Assembly: GCA_964579205.1 (NCBI GenBank)
Contig: CAZOFH010000004.1
Coordinates: forward strand, 53,460 to 117,459
DNA: 64,000 nucleotides
DNA from: UBA7867 sp964579205
Lineage (GTDB): Bacteria; Bacillota; Clostridia; Christensenellales; UBA1242
Direction of reading: 5' to 3'
In this document: positions 36,074-44,831 of the stretch, piece by piece
How positions within the stretch are numbered: the stretch's first letter is position 1
Layout of the letters: each line of letters begins with the position of its first letter
Program-made: the position numbers and the translations under genes
The notes under the pieces: model-generated
What the model was told of the DNA's origin: nothing
Seen by the model: only the letters and a program-made list of their open reading frames with translations
Database searches by the model: none

Positions 36074-36292
36074 AATAACCCCTATTTTTATTATGCAACT
36101 ATATTTATATTATATACAATTTTTGTCAAATAAGTAAAGCGAAACAACCCAACTTTTTTGCAATTTGCAGCATTTCATCATTCATTACGCTTTGTATAAA
36201 ACAAAAGGCAAATCCCTACCCTCTTTGCATTCAACGGCAGGAATTCCCTTTATCAAATGGTCATACAAAATCGCCACGACATTTAGCCCAGA

Positions 36293-37210
36293 CTACTCCC
36301 CCATTTGGCTAGTCTTGGGGCAGACAGGGCTAGCGAATTCTGAGTCGGCGCCACGGCTCAATTCACTCCGCAAACAGCGGGCAGTGACCAATTCGCTCAA
36401 TGCGCAAATCGCAATATCGCGCGGATGATTGGTCGGCAGATTGGGATTGGAATAATCACGATAGCACGGCACGTTGTTTAGTTTGCCCACCTCGCGCAAC
36501 AAATCTTGGTACTCTTCTCCGACGCAGAGATGCAAAAAAGGCTTTGAGTCGACGCCATTAAAATTGAAAAACGCGTTAAACCTCTCACTGACGCCCACCG
36601 AAATAAAATCATTCGAGGTAAACATCCACACATTTTCCATATTCTCGATGCTCGGATACTCGGGCTGGTCGACAAGAGAAGAGCCGACTTCGCTCTCGCG
36701 GTACTTGACCCAACTATCGAGCGGTGGCAAAACGGTATCCTTGTCCAAAATCGTCATCGTGTCAAAAATCCCTGGCAAGAGTTTGGCTGATTCTGCCTTG
36801 ATAACGGCATAAGCATCGACACGCGGACGACGAATAGTCTCAGCACGCAAAAGATAGCGGACTGGCAGCCACGCGGTACCGGTACGCTTGGACAACACTG
36901 CTGCTAGATGCTTGGTCAAATTGTTGGTATCGAATGTACTGATTTGACTAATGCGGTGCGCCATACGCAGACGCTCAAGGTCTAGACCACGCATCTGCGA
37001 GGTCAATTCAGCCTCTTGAGTAGTAGGCAAGACGGCGGGCTTGGTCAATTTTGCCCCAGTGGTAGCGTGCGAAATGCAGCCCGCGTACACAGCAGAATTG
37101 ACAGATTTTTGGAGGCGTTGAATTTGCCGAAAAAGTCGCCGCTTGTCATCGGTCAGCCCCTCGAATTTTTCAAAACAACTATTCACTTTGCGTAAGTGGT
37201 CATCGGTCAT
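36293..37210 (-). CDS. hypothetical protein, unrecognised
   Basis: 305 residues, soluble, without signal peptide or membrane segment. The first 60 residues are helical and charged (KFEGLTDDKRRLFRQIQRL). The middle is mixed with a Trp-rich stretch (PLDSWVKYRESEV, ENVWMFTSNDF), and the C-terminal third contains HLCVGEEYQDLL and HPRDIAICALSELV. I recognise no family. The ribosome-binding site GGGGAG is about 12 bp from the ATG, rather far. It stands between the nucleoside hydrolase and a tRNA pair. The 220-bp gap downstream of it shows nothing. Confidence 0.65.
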   Translation of the reverse strand: MTDDHLRKVNSCFEKFEGLTDDKRRLFRQIQRLQKSVNSAVYAGCISHATTGAKLTKPAVLPTTQEAELTSQMRGLDLERLRMAHRISQISTFDTNNLTKHLAAVLSKRTGTAWLPVRYLLRAETIRRPRVDAYAVIKAESAKLLPGIFDTMTILDKDTVLPPLDSWVKYRESEVGSSLVDQPEYPSIENMENVWMFTSNDFISVGVSERFNAFFNFNGVDSKPFLHLCVGEEYQDLLREVGKLNNVPCYRDYSNPNLPTNHPRDIAICALSELVTARCLRSELSRGADSEFASPVCPKTSQMGE

Positions 37211-37365
37211 AAAAACTCACAACTCCCCAAAAACATTTGATAATCAAATTTTACCATAAGCCCGCATCAAAGTCTACTTATTTGGGGCGAAAAGTGTACA
37301 AAATCCGTTTTTTATGCCGAAAATCGCAAAAATCGGCTAGAGTTGACAAAATTTATAAAAAATTG

Positions 37366-37394
37366 TTGACAAAAACCACAACTTGTTGTATAAT
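37366..37394 (+). promoter_or_regulatory. tRNA operon promoter
   Basis: Consensus TTGACA, 17-bp spacer, TATAAT, about 30 bp upstream of tRNA-Met. Confidence 0.9.
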
Positions 37395-37424
37395 AATTTT
37401 GTAATTATATCCATATTGGCTTTT

Positions 37425-37501
37425 GGCGATGTAGCTTAGTTGGTTAGAGCGGCCGGTTCATACCCGGCAGGTCAGCGGTTCGAATCCACTCATCGCTACC
37501 A
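37425..37501 (+). tRNA. tRNA-Met (anticodon CAT)
   Basis: 77 nt including encoded CCA. Acceptor GGCGATG/CATCGCT (first pair G-U), D-arm with TTAGTTGGTTAGAGC, anticodon arm GCCGG-TTCATAC-CCGGC and T-loop GGTTCGAATCC. CAT could also mark a tRNA-Ile2 precursor (lysidine-modified) or an initiator; the anticodon stem lacks the three G-C pairs (GGG/CCC) of initiator tRNA, so elongator Met or Ile2. Confidence 0.92.
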
Positions 37502-37528
37502 CTACGCCAGTTGGGTATATTTACTTTT

Positions 37529-37603
37529 GGCTCCATGGTCAAGCGGTCAAGACACCACCCTTTCACGGTGGTAACGCGGGTTCGATTCCCGCTGGAGTCA
37601 CCA
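37529..37603 (+). tRNA. tRNA-Glu (anticodon TTC)
   Basis: 75 nt including encoded CCA. Acceptor GGCTCCA/TGGAGTC, anticodon arm CCACC-CTTTCAC-GGTGG with TTC at the apex and T-arm GCGGGTTCGATTCCCGC. Follows tRNA-Met by 27 bp and shares its promoter and terminator. Confidence 0.95.
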
Positions 37604-37610
37604 AAATTAG

Positions 37611-37635
37611 ACCACCCCCTCTCGGGGGTGGTTTT
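37611..37635 (+). terminator. tRNA operon terminator
   Basis: ACCACCCCC-TCTC-GGGGGTGGT followed by TTT. The sequence from here to the collagen-like gene shows no further feature. Confidence 0.9.
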
Positions 37636-37816
37636 TGCTTGTACATAATCGAGGCAGGAGCAATTTTTTGTGCAAGTATTCATCCTGCTAGCCGTCCACC
37701 TATAGTAGGACATTGGCGGCGGATTGTGCCAAAGCATTATTTTGCGCAGAGTTTACCCGCAAAATGCTAAGATACTATCACAAAGAGCATTTTACCCCTG
37801 CGCGGAATGAGTAATA

Positions 37817-38407
37817 CTAAGCCAACTTGACAATGTCGAGATAAATATTTGTAGCGGACGGCGTACTGCCGCCAGTCATAGTAAGCGAGAGAGCTAGTGT
37901 AGTCTCGGCATCAAAAGAATACACGCGCGTGCGGCTCGGATAACTCGAGTCCTCATTTGCGACTACTGAGGACGGCATATCGGCGACGCTATTGACGAGC
38001 AGCCGCAGCGTGACGCTATCCCCTGTCTGAGCGGTGACTTCGGCGCCATAAGCAACCGCATACACTCCCGCAGCCAAGGTATACACACCTGTCGACGGCT
38101 CAAAAGTAATATCCGCACTCCCTGCAGGAGTAATCGTCGGAGTAGTCAAAAAATTGGTCGTGGTCGTCACAGGTGTAGTGCTATTAGCCACGCTAGCAAC
38201 TACTCCGCTATTCCCCGCCTCACCAGTCGCCCCTGTTGCACCTGTTGCTCCCGTTGCCCCAGTATTACCCCGCAGCCCTTGCGGTCCTTGGGGTCCTGTA
38301 GCACCTCTCAGCGAATTGAGGTTATTCAGCCCACCGCAGCCACAAGGGCAACAAGAGCCGACCATATCCACCGTACAACAATCATTTTTGTTATTAAAAA
38401 AACACAT
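37817..38407 (-). CDS. collagen-like, BclA-type surface/exosporium protein
   Basis: 196 residues from MCFFNN, preceded by AAAGGTGAA. The Cys-rich head (CCTVDMVGSCCPCGCGG, about 10-26) is followed by about 11 Gly-X-Y triplets (35-68: GATGPQGPQGLRGNTG, then GAT repeats) and a beta-rich C-terminal domain of about 125 residues, like the C1q/TNF-like heads of Bacillus BclA and clostridial exosporium glycoproteins. Thr in GAT triplets is the usual glycosylation site in BclA, where rhamnose is the linked sugar; a link to the rml operon here is speculative. The Cys-rich head may crosslink to a spore coat. Confidence 0.8.
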   Translation of the reverse strand: MCFFNNKNDCCTVDMVGSCCPCGCGGLNNLNSLRGATGPQGPQGLRGNTGATGATGATGATGEAGNSGVVASVANSTTPVTTTTNFLTTPTITPAGSADITFEPSTGVYTLAAGVYAVAYGAEVTAQTGDSVTLRLLVNSVADMPSSVVANEDSSYPSRTRVYSFDAETTLALSLTMTGGSTPSATNIYLDIVKLA

Positions 38408-38480
38408 AATTTTTTCACCTTTGAATGCCGCTCGGGCATTCCTTATATTATATGTGTGATATAGGTAATGGGTGAAAAGC

Positions 38481-38511
38481 AAAAAAGCAGGCATTATTTG
38501 TCTGCTTTTTT
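38481..38511 (-). terminator. tex terminator overlapping its stop codon
   Basis: AAAAAAGCAG (38481-38490) pairs with CTGCTTTTTT (38502-38511); the stop codon lies in the loop. Confidence 0.65.
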
Positions 38512-40728
38512 GATACTGAGTGACAGTCTATTTTTCTGCAAATCCACCCCAATGACGCGCACGCGCACGTGGTCGCCCACAGTGAGGACTTCGCTAGGAT
38601 GCTTGATAAAAGTGTCGCTAATCTCGCTCAGGTGCACCATTCCGTCAGTATGCACCCCGACATCGACGAACGCGCCAAAGTCGATGACGTTGCGCACTAC
38701 ACCATCCAAATCCATACCAACAGAGAGATTTTCTAGCCCCAAAAGTTCACTACGCAACACAGGCTGAGGCAAACTATCGCGCACATCACGCCCCGGCTTG
38801 CACAACTCGGTGGCGATATCCAATAGCGTCGGCTCACCCACGCCACACGCAGCGGCAACCTTGGCTACTCCCTCTTGGTCAATGCGCTGCGGCAAAGTAG
38901 ATAGATTGCCTGCACGCACATCGTTTTCGGTCAAGCCAAAATACTCTAGCAGTTTGCGCGCCGCAGGATAACTCTCTGGGTGCACTGCTGTATTATCCAA
39001 AATATTCTTTGCATTCGGAATACGCAAAAAGCCTGCGCATTGCTCGTATGCCTTTGCACCGAGTTTCGGCACCTCTTTGAGTTGCTCGCGCGACACAAAG
39101 CCCTTGTTTTTATCACGGAATTTCTCTATTTCGCCAGCGATACCAGCATTCAGCCCACTGACGTGCGTGAGTAGCGGCACCGAAGCGGTGTTTAGATCGA
39201 CACCAACCGTGTTTACACTATTCTCTACCACACCGTCCAGCACCTCGCCCAAGCGCTTTTGCGGCATATCGTGCTGATATTGCCCGACACCCAGCGATTT
39301 TGGGTCGATTTTGATGAGTTCGGCGAGCGGGTCTTGGAGCCTGCGAGCGATAGAAATCGCACTACGGGTAGTAACATCGTATTGCGGGAACTCCTTTGCT
39401 GCGTACTTGCTCGCACTATACACACTGGCACCCGACTCATTAACCATCGCGTACTGCACAGGTCTGCCGACAGCCTTGATGAGTTTTGTGACAAAAATCT
39501 CCGCCTCTTTGCTAGCCGTACCATTACCCACCGCGATAGCATCTACGCTGTGGCGGATGATGAGCGCACTCAAATCGCGTATCGCCTCGTCCACCTTGTT
39601 TTGCGGTGGCGTCGGATAAACTACTGCCTTGTCGAGGACGTTACCATTCGGGTCGATGACAGCAATTTTGCACCCAGTACGGTATGCTGGGTCGACCGCC
39701 ATAATAGTCTTATTCTTGAGCGGCGGCTGCATCAAGAGCGGCTTTAGGTTCAACTCAAACATCTTGATACTCTGCTCATTCGCCTTGTCTGTGAGGTCAT
39801 TACGCAATTCCCTCTCGAGGCTAGGAGCGAGCAATCTCGTGTACCCATCCATCACGGCGTACGCCACCACCTGCTTGGCAGTCATTTCGGCGAAAACCAC
39901 CTTTTTGGGCATTTTGAGTTTGCTCTGCTCGTCGAATTCTGGCATTACATCCTTGTGCCCGTGCTTGCAAAATTGCCCCAGCAATACATCAAACACTTTG
40001 TTTAGCCCGTCGCGATTGAGCACCATATCCACCTTGAGCGCGCCCTCTTTTTCACCGCGGTTGAATGCCAAAATGCGGTGCGCAGGGATAGCCTTGATGA
40101 CCTGATGAAAATCCTTGTAATTTTCGTAAACTTTCTTGTCGTCCTTGTCCTCTTTCCATTCGCAAGCAATATTCGCCCGTGGCCAATACAACTCACGCAA
40201 ATTCTTTCTAGCGGTTGGGTCATCAGCGACAATTTCTGCGATGATGTCACTAGCACCAGCGAGAGCGTCTTGGACAGTCTCGATATTTTTCTCAGGGTTG
40301 ACATAAGGGCTCGCCAGCGCCACTAGATCGTCATTATTCTGCGCCAAAATCGCATCAGCCAACCCCTGCAGCCCAGCAGCAATCGCCACACTAGCGCGGG
40401 TCTTGCGCTTTGGTCGGTACGGACGATAGATATCCTCGATTTCGGTGAGTGTCACCGCGTCATCGATACTCTTTTGGAGTTCTGGGGTGAGATTGCCTTG
40501 CTCGTCGAGGAGTTTTGTCACCTCAGCCTTGCGGGTGCCCAAATTGCGTAGATAAGTCAGGCTGTCGGCAAACTCGCGGATAGTCTGGTCATCGCAACTG
40601 CCATGCATCTCCTTTCTATACCGCGCGATAAAAGGCACTGTGCACCCCTCATCTAGCAGATTGATTAGATTTTGCGAATAGTTCGGCTTGATATTGAATT
40701 TACTTGCTAATACTTCAAAAATTTCCAT
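38494..40728 (-). CDS. tex: Tex family RNA-binding transcription accessory protein
   Basis: 744 residues. Order of parts: N-terminal helical Tex domain, YqgF-like RNase-H fold (TIMAVDPAYRTGCKIAVID, about 320), helix-hairpin-helix region (KSLGVGQYQHDMPQKRL, SGLNAGIA) and a C-terminal S1 RNA-binding domain (about 655-740, VGMDLDGVVRNVIDFGAFVD). Tex binds nucleic acid and supports transcription and stress tolerance in several bacteria. GGAGAG upstream of the ATG. Confidence 0.95.
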   Translation of the reverse strand: MEIFEVLASKFNIKPNYSQNLINLLDEGCTVPFIARYRKEMHGSCDDQTIREFADSLTYLRNLGTRKAEVTKLLDEQGNLTPELQKSIDDAVTLTEIEDIYRPYRPKRKTRASVAIAAGLQGLADAILAQNNDDLVALASPYVNPEKNIETVQDALAGASDIIAEIVADDPTARKNLRELYWPRANIACEWKEDKDDKKVYENYKDFHQVIKAIPAHRILAFNRGEKEGALKVDMVLNRDGLNKVFDVLLGQFCKHGHKDVMPEFDEQSKLKMPKKVVFAEMTAKQVVAYAVMDGYTRLLAPSLERELRNDLTDKANEQSIKMFELNLKPLLMQPPLKNKTIMAVDPAYRTGCKIAVIDPNGNVLDKAVVYPTPPQNKVDEAIRDLSALIIRHSVDAIAVGNGTASKEAEIFVTKLIKAVGRPVQYAMVNESGASVYSASKYAAKEFPQYDVTTRSAISIARRLQDPLAELIKIDPKSLGVGQYQHDMPQKRLGEVLDGVVENSVNTVGVDLNTASVPLLTHVSGLNAGIAGEIEKFRDKNKGFVSREQLKEVPKLGAKAYEQCAGFLRIPNAKNILDNTAVHPESYPAARKLLEYFGLTENDVRAGNLSTLPQRIDQEGVAKVAAACGVGEPTLLDIATELCKPGRDVRDSLPQPVLRSELLGLENLSVGMDLDGVVRNVIDFGAFVDVGVHTDGMVHLSEISDTFIKHPSEVLTVGDHVRVRVIGVDLQKNRLSLSIKKADK

Positions 40729-40840
40729 AAAAATCTCTCCATCACAAATTTGACCTCATTATACCAAAATAAACCCGTTTTGTAAAGCGATTGGATTTCA
40801 TTTCCTGCATATAGCCGCACTAGCAAATCGCAAAACAAAA

Positions 40841-40862
40841 ACGCAAGAGCAGCCTCTTGCGT
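40841..40862 (-). terminator. intrinsic terminator, minus strand
   Basis: ACGCAAGAG-cagc-CTCTTGCGT; on the minus strand followed by TTTTTGTTTTG. Confidence 0.85.
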
Positions 40863-40876
40863 CAAAATATCCTATT

Positions 40877-41614
40877 TTACTCACCCTCAGTAGTAGGTAG
40901 GTCGATACCATTCGGGAAAAGCATCTCGTACTCAGTCACCACTGATGCAGTACTCACGCCATCAGTCCTAGTAATACTGGTATGCGTGAGGCTTTTGAGT
41001 TGCCTATTCAAAAAGTCAAAAGTAACATCCAGCACCTCATCACCACTACCGCAGCGTCCCGTCACAAAGATGCCGATTTGGCTAACGCTAGTAATGTTTT
41101 GGGCCATTTCGGCAAAAAGAAACTCCCCTGTCGCAGCCACTGGATACACGCCTCTCAGCGCATTAGTGATTGCGTTTTGCCATTCAGTGCCGTTTATCTC
41201 GGTCTCTGTGCCGCCCGTGTAGCGATAATATTTGCCAAAGCCTCCCTTGGTGACATAGTAATAATACTCCACCTGCTCGCTCAGCACCTTACCTGCCTCA
41301 TCATACTCGGTAGTAGTATTCCTGAGCACAAAACCCTCGCTCGTCTTGACCATTTCAGCGGAACGTGCAATCCGCGATTGCCAAACCCGCGCTCCATTCG
41401 CATCAAACTCGTACTGCGTCACATTTTGTCTACAGCCCACTTTGTCTTGACTGGTGATTTCGTCAAAATCCCCCACGCGCAAGGCGGTAGTGCTGTCTGC
41501 TATCGCTTGGCTCGCCCACTCGACGGGTATAGGCTTTGGGATGACGAAAAACACAATCACGCCCACCACTACTATCAAGGTTAAAATTAGTGAAATCGCT
41601 GATAAAACTCTCAT
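40877..41614 (-). CDS. single-pass membrane protein, unknown
   Basis: 245 residues. One N-terminal membrane segment (about 6-28), then an extracytoplasmic domain of about 215 residues with long beta-hairpin-like repeats: FDEITSQDKVG, QYEFDANGARVW, TEYDEAGKVLSEQVEYYY. These YxxxGxV-type strands recall the RHS/MORN-like 'DNA-to-text' proteins but are too few to assign. AGGGGGC upstream of the ATG. Own terminator. Function unknown. Confidence 0.7.
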   Translation of the reverse strand: MRVLSAISLILTLIVVVGVIVFFVIPKPIPVEWASQAIADSTTALRVGDFDEITSQDKVGCRQNVTQYEFDANGARVWQSRIARSAEMVKTSEGFVLRNTTTEYDEAGKVLSEQVEYYYYVTKGGFGKYYRYTGGTETEINGTEWQNAITNALRGVYPVAATGEFLFAEMAQNITSVSQIGIFVTGRCGSGDEVLDVTFDFLNRQLKSLTHTSITRTDGVSTASVVTEYEMLFPNGIDLPTTEGE

Positions 41615-41722
41615 TTTTGCCCCCTATTTATTTTCTTTCCTTTATTGCGGTATGATTTGCCCCGCGCTAGTTCCACACAGAGCCCCTGTAGCACACTACT
41701 GCGCCACCTGATAGCCTAGCGT

Positions 41723-42775
41723 CTATTTTGTCTCGCGGTAATTTATCCCCATAGCGGTCTTGAGTTTGCGCAAGTTCTCGGCAGCCACCGCACGCGCCTT
41801 GTCACTACCCTCAAAGAGTATTTGCATCACTTTTGCCTTGTCTGCGGCAAATGCCTTACGCCTTTCGCGGATAGGTGTGAGCAATTCATTCAAAATCTCG
41901 TACAAAAAGTTCTTTATCTTGACATCGCCCAAGCCACCACGCTGGTAGCGCGCCTTCAATTCGTCAAGGCTCGAGTACTCAGGTAGGTATTTTGCGAAGT
42001 GTTCTGCCCTACAAAACGCGTCAAGATACGCAAACACTACATTCCCCTCGACTTTGCCAGGGTCGGTAATCTTGATATGAGTCGGGTCGGTGTACATATC
42101 GCGCACCTTTTGCTTCATTACCTCGGGTTCATCTGATAGGTAGATAGTATTGCCCAAAGATTTGCTCATTTTTGCCTTGCCGTCCGTACCGATGAGCCTG
42201 CGGCAATGCGTATCCTCTGGGATGACCCCCTTTGGCTCGACCAAAATATCCGTCTTGTAGAGGTAATTGAATGTCCGCACGATGTCGCGTGCCTGCTCTA
42301 TCATAGGCAACTGGTCCTCGCCCACTGGCACGATATTGGCATTGAATGCCGTAATGTCTGCCGTTTGACTAATCGGATAGCACAAAAAACCCACAGGAAT
42401 AGAGTTGTCAAAGCCTTTTTCCTTTATCTCAGACTTGACAGTAGGGTTGCGCTCTAGCCTTGCCAAAGTGACCATATTCATATAATAAAAGGTAAATTCG
42501 GTGAGTTCGGGTACTTCGGATTGGATAAAAATCGTGACCTTGTTGGGGTCTAGCCCCACTGCCAAATAATCCAATGCCACCTCAATGATATGATTGCGCA
42601 CTTTCTCTACATTGTCATAATTGTCCGTCAGCGCCTGCGCGTCCGCAATCATCACATAATAGCCGTCGTACTCGTCCTCATTCTGCATACGTACGCGCTC
42701 AGCGAGCGAACCGACATAATGCCCGATGTGCAGCCTGCCTGTTGGGCGGTCGCCCGTCATAATTATTTTTGCCAT
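41723..42775 (-). CDS. trpS: tryptophanyl-tRNA synthetase
   Basis: 350 residues, class I synthetase. HIGH-like motif HIGHY in TGRLHIGHYVGSL (about 13-25), KMSKS at about 197-201 within KAKMSKSLGN, and the Trp-pocket/ATP region GEDQLPMIEQARDI. Charges tRNA-Trp. AAGGAGAG upstream of the ATG; 22 bp after the SUF scaffold gene, so probably co-transcribed with it. Confidence 0.96.
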   Translation of the reverse strand: MAKIIMTGDRPTGRLHIGHYVGSLAERVRMQNEDEYDGYYVMIADAQALTDNYDNVEKVRNHIIEVALDYLAVGLDPNKVTIFIQSEVPELTEFTFYYMNMVTLARLERNPTVKSEIKEKGFDNSIPVGFLCYPISQTADITAFNANIVPVGEDQLPMIEQARDIVRTFNYLYKTDILVEPKGVIPEDTHCRRLIGTDGKAKMSKSLGNTIYLSDEPEVMKQKVRDMYTDPTHIKITDPGKVEGNVVFAYLDAFCRAEHFAKYLPEYSSLDELKARYQRGGLGDVKIKNFLYEILNELLTPIRERRKAFAADKAKVMQILFEGSDKARAVAAENLRKLKTAMGINYRETK

Positions 42776-42797
42776 TTATTCTCTCCTTATATTGCAA

Positions 42798-43715
42798 TTA
42801 TTGCAAGAAACTCTTTAGGATTACAGCCTCAGCCTCTTCTTGACTCAGCCCTAGGGTCTGCAGTTTGACTATCTGCTCACCCGCGATTTTGCCTATCGCA
42901 GCCTCGTGAGTGAGAGTCGCATCAGGGTGGGTATTTTGTAGCGCGGGAGTACTAGCGACCTGACCATTGTCAAATACGATTGCGTCGCACTCTACGTGCC
43001 CAAAACACTCATTGTTGCCGTTGATTTCGGATATAAACTCTTGCCTACTATTGCCCTTTGCCACGCTGCGGCTAGTGACATTGACGCGAGAACCGCGCCC
43101 GTTGAGTTCTACTCCAAAGGTCGTGCTAGCGTCTTGGATATCGGTGGTGAGGATTGATTCTTTGATATCCAAAATCGCGTTGTCGCCCAAATCAGCCTCG
43201 GTCACTCTCTCGCTATGGCTCACCCCGCCTAATTGCATCGTCTCCATTACAAAATGCGCGTTTTCTGCCAAATGCACAATAGTGGTAGGATTGAGGTTCT
43301 TTTCTACCTCGGTAGCCCCCTCGCCTAGATGCTTTTCTACATATCGCACAATCGCGTCTTTGCCTATCCAAAACTCGTGTATACCATCGTGCGAATTGGC
43401 AACATTGCCGTCGTTGTGCAGTCCACAGCCAGCGACTATCAGCACCTCTGCACCGTCGCCGATAAAAAAGTCATTGTACACGAGGTCATTGAGGTCGCTC
43501 TCGGTCACGATCACAGGGATGTGCACACTCTGCCCTTTGACCCCAGCGGCTACGCGGATGTCGATGCCGGGCTTGTCCTCTTTTGTGCTAATCTCGATAC
43601 CCTCTACGCTTTGCCTAGCTAAGAGCTTGCCATTCTTGCGGATGTTGTACGCCCCTTGGGGTACAGAATGCAAGTCCGCAATTTTGAGTAACAGTTCGCT
43701 ATCTATTTTGTCCAT
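42798..43715 (-). CDS. SufB/SufD-like scaffold subunit of a minimal SUF (SmsCB-type) system
   Basis: 305 residues from MDKIDSELLL, preceded by GGAGGGGG; an upstream start inside sufC is rejected. It is a single SufBD beta-helix domain without the long N-terminal part of classical SufB. Key blocks are NSHDGIHEF, VHLAENAHFV, and a C-terminal region with NTHPDATLTHEAAIGKI, where the conserved H-E pair is the likely cluster site. With the adjacent SufC it forms the two-gene minimal SUF type known from methanogens and strict anaerobes. Assembles Fe-S clusters; no SufS, SufU or SufD is nearby. Confidence 0.85.
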   Translation of the reverse strand: MDKIDSELLLKIADLHSVPQGAYNIRKNGKLLARQSVEGIEISTKEDKPGIDIRVAAGVKGQSVHIPVIVTESDLNDLVYNDFFIGDGAEVLIVAGCGLHNDGNVANSHDGIHEFWIGKDAIVRYVEKHLGEGATEVEKNLNPTTIVHLAENAHFVMETMQLGGVSHSERVTEADLGDNAILDIKESILTTDIQDASTTFGVELNGRGSRVNVTSRSVAKGNSRQEFISEINGNNECFGHVECDAIVFDNGQVASTPALQNTHPDATLTHEAAIGKIAGEQIVKLQTLGLSQEEAEAVILKSFLQ

Positions 43716-43716
43716 A

Positions 43717-44433
43717 CTACACCCCCTCCAGTTTTTTGCAATTTCTCGCCACGCTGAGTTTCGGCAGCACCTCACTTGGCACGCCAGCGAGCGCTACTAC
43801 ACCATTATCGATGAGAATTATCTCGTCCGCACTCCCAAAAAGTTTCTCTTGATGACTGATAATGATATTGAGTGATTGAGGCGAAATCGAATTTTTGAAT
43901 ATATCTACTAGGCTATTAAAACTCCATATATCTATACCAGCCTCAGGCTCGTCAAAAATGTTTACTTTAGCACGCCGCGCTAGCACAGTCGCTATCTCGA
44001 TGCGCTTTAGTTCGCCACCGCTCAGAGTATTGTCCAAATCGCGCTCTAGGTAATCTCTAGCGCACAGCCCCACCTTGCTCAAATACTCGCACGCGCTCGA
44101 GGTGTGCACCTGCCCCTTGCTAGCGTATTCTAGCATCTCTCTCGCGCTCAACCCCTTAAATCTCACAGGCTGCTGCATCGCGAATGCCAGCCCGAGATTG
44201 GCACGCTCGGTGATAGAGGCGCGAGTGATGTCCTCGCCGTTTAATAATATCCTGCCCGAGGTCGGCGCAAGGATACCCATAATTATCTTGGCTAATGTCG
44301 ATTTACCACAGCCATTGGCGCCAGTCAGTACATAATTTTTGCCCAAATAAAAGTCATAGGTTACACCGCGCAAAATCTGCTTCTTGACCCCGTTCTCTAC
44401 CACTTCATAACATATGTTTTGTAATGATAACAA
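43717..44433 (-). CDS. sufC: SufC ATPase of a minimal SUF system
   Basis: 238 residues starting at TTG, 8-9 bp after AAAGGAG; an earlier TTG would bury that site. ABC-type ATPase without membrane domains. Walker A GANGCGKST (about 37-45), Q-loop QQPVRFKG, signature LSGGELKR (about 140), Walker B VNIFDEPEAGIDIWSF, where the DEPEAGID variant is typical of archaeal/clostridial minimal SUF ATPases. The stop is one base before the scaffold start. The upstream region carries a four-copy 9-mer array. Confidence 0.9.
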   Translation of the reverse strand: MLSLQNICYEVVENGVKKQILRGVTYDFYLGKNYVLTGANGCGKSTLAKIIMGILAPTSGRILLNGEDITRASITERANLGLAFAMQQPVRFKGLSAREMLEYASKGQVHTSSACEYLSKVGLCARDYLERDLDNTLSGGELKRIEIATVLARRAKVNIFDEPEAGIDIWSFNSLVDIFKNSISPQSLNIIISHQEKLFGSADEIILIDNGVVALAGVPSEVLPKLSVARNCKKLEGV

Positions 44434-44557
44434 GTGTTTTCTCTCCTTTCTACCCAAAACTAAAATTTATTCACTCACGCACCCGTTCGCCCCAATATTA
44501 GAGCCAAACTATGCGCAAAATCGCTCTTTTGTGATGTCCGACAGCGCAAAGTGGGCT

Positions 44558-44600
44558 GCATACTACCACGCATAATACTAGCATAGTACCTGCATAATAC
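44558..44600. repeat. array of four 9-mers upstream of sufC
   Basis: GCATACTAC, GCATAATAC, GCATAGTAC, GCATAATAC as direct repeats with 11-12-bp spacing, then CCCTTATTTAGGC. Same 9-mer family as the palindrome upstream of the amidase-like gene. The rest of the 400-bp gap has no gene; a mixed-sequence stretch to 44690 shows no clear structure. Confidence 0.8.
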
Positions 44601-44755
44601 CCCTTATTTAGGCGGCGTAGCAGCCTCTAGAGTCTTATGGCTCACAGAGCCTACTCTCAGTCTCCCTCTCCGCGTCGGACGGCACTCACAGTATAATTAT
44701 ACCACATAACGCCAAAAACGCAAGCATTTTTTACGCAGATAACGCACAAAAAACA

Positions 44756-44779
44756 AAAAAGCCTGTGTTTAGACTTTTT
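44756..44779 (-). terminator. intrinsic terminator of the InlB-repeat gene
   Basis: Minus strand AAAAAGTC-taaacaca-GGCTTTTTTG; the 8-bp stem includes one G-U pair. Confidence 0.6.
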
Positions 44780-44831
44780 GTTTTTTGCCTATTGAGTGGT
44801 GCTTTTGGTTAGCCAAATCTCTAGCGCTAGA

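Noticed and set aside
37444..37737. Minus-strand frame of 97 residues containing a text-like 'SGSDEWIRTADLPG' sequence
   Set aside because: It is the classic false protein produced by translating tRNA genes in reverse; the tRNA-Met and tRNA-Glu genes explain it.
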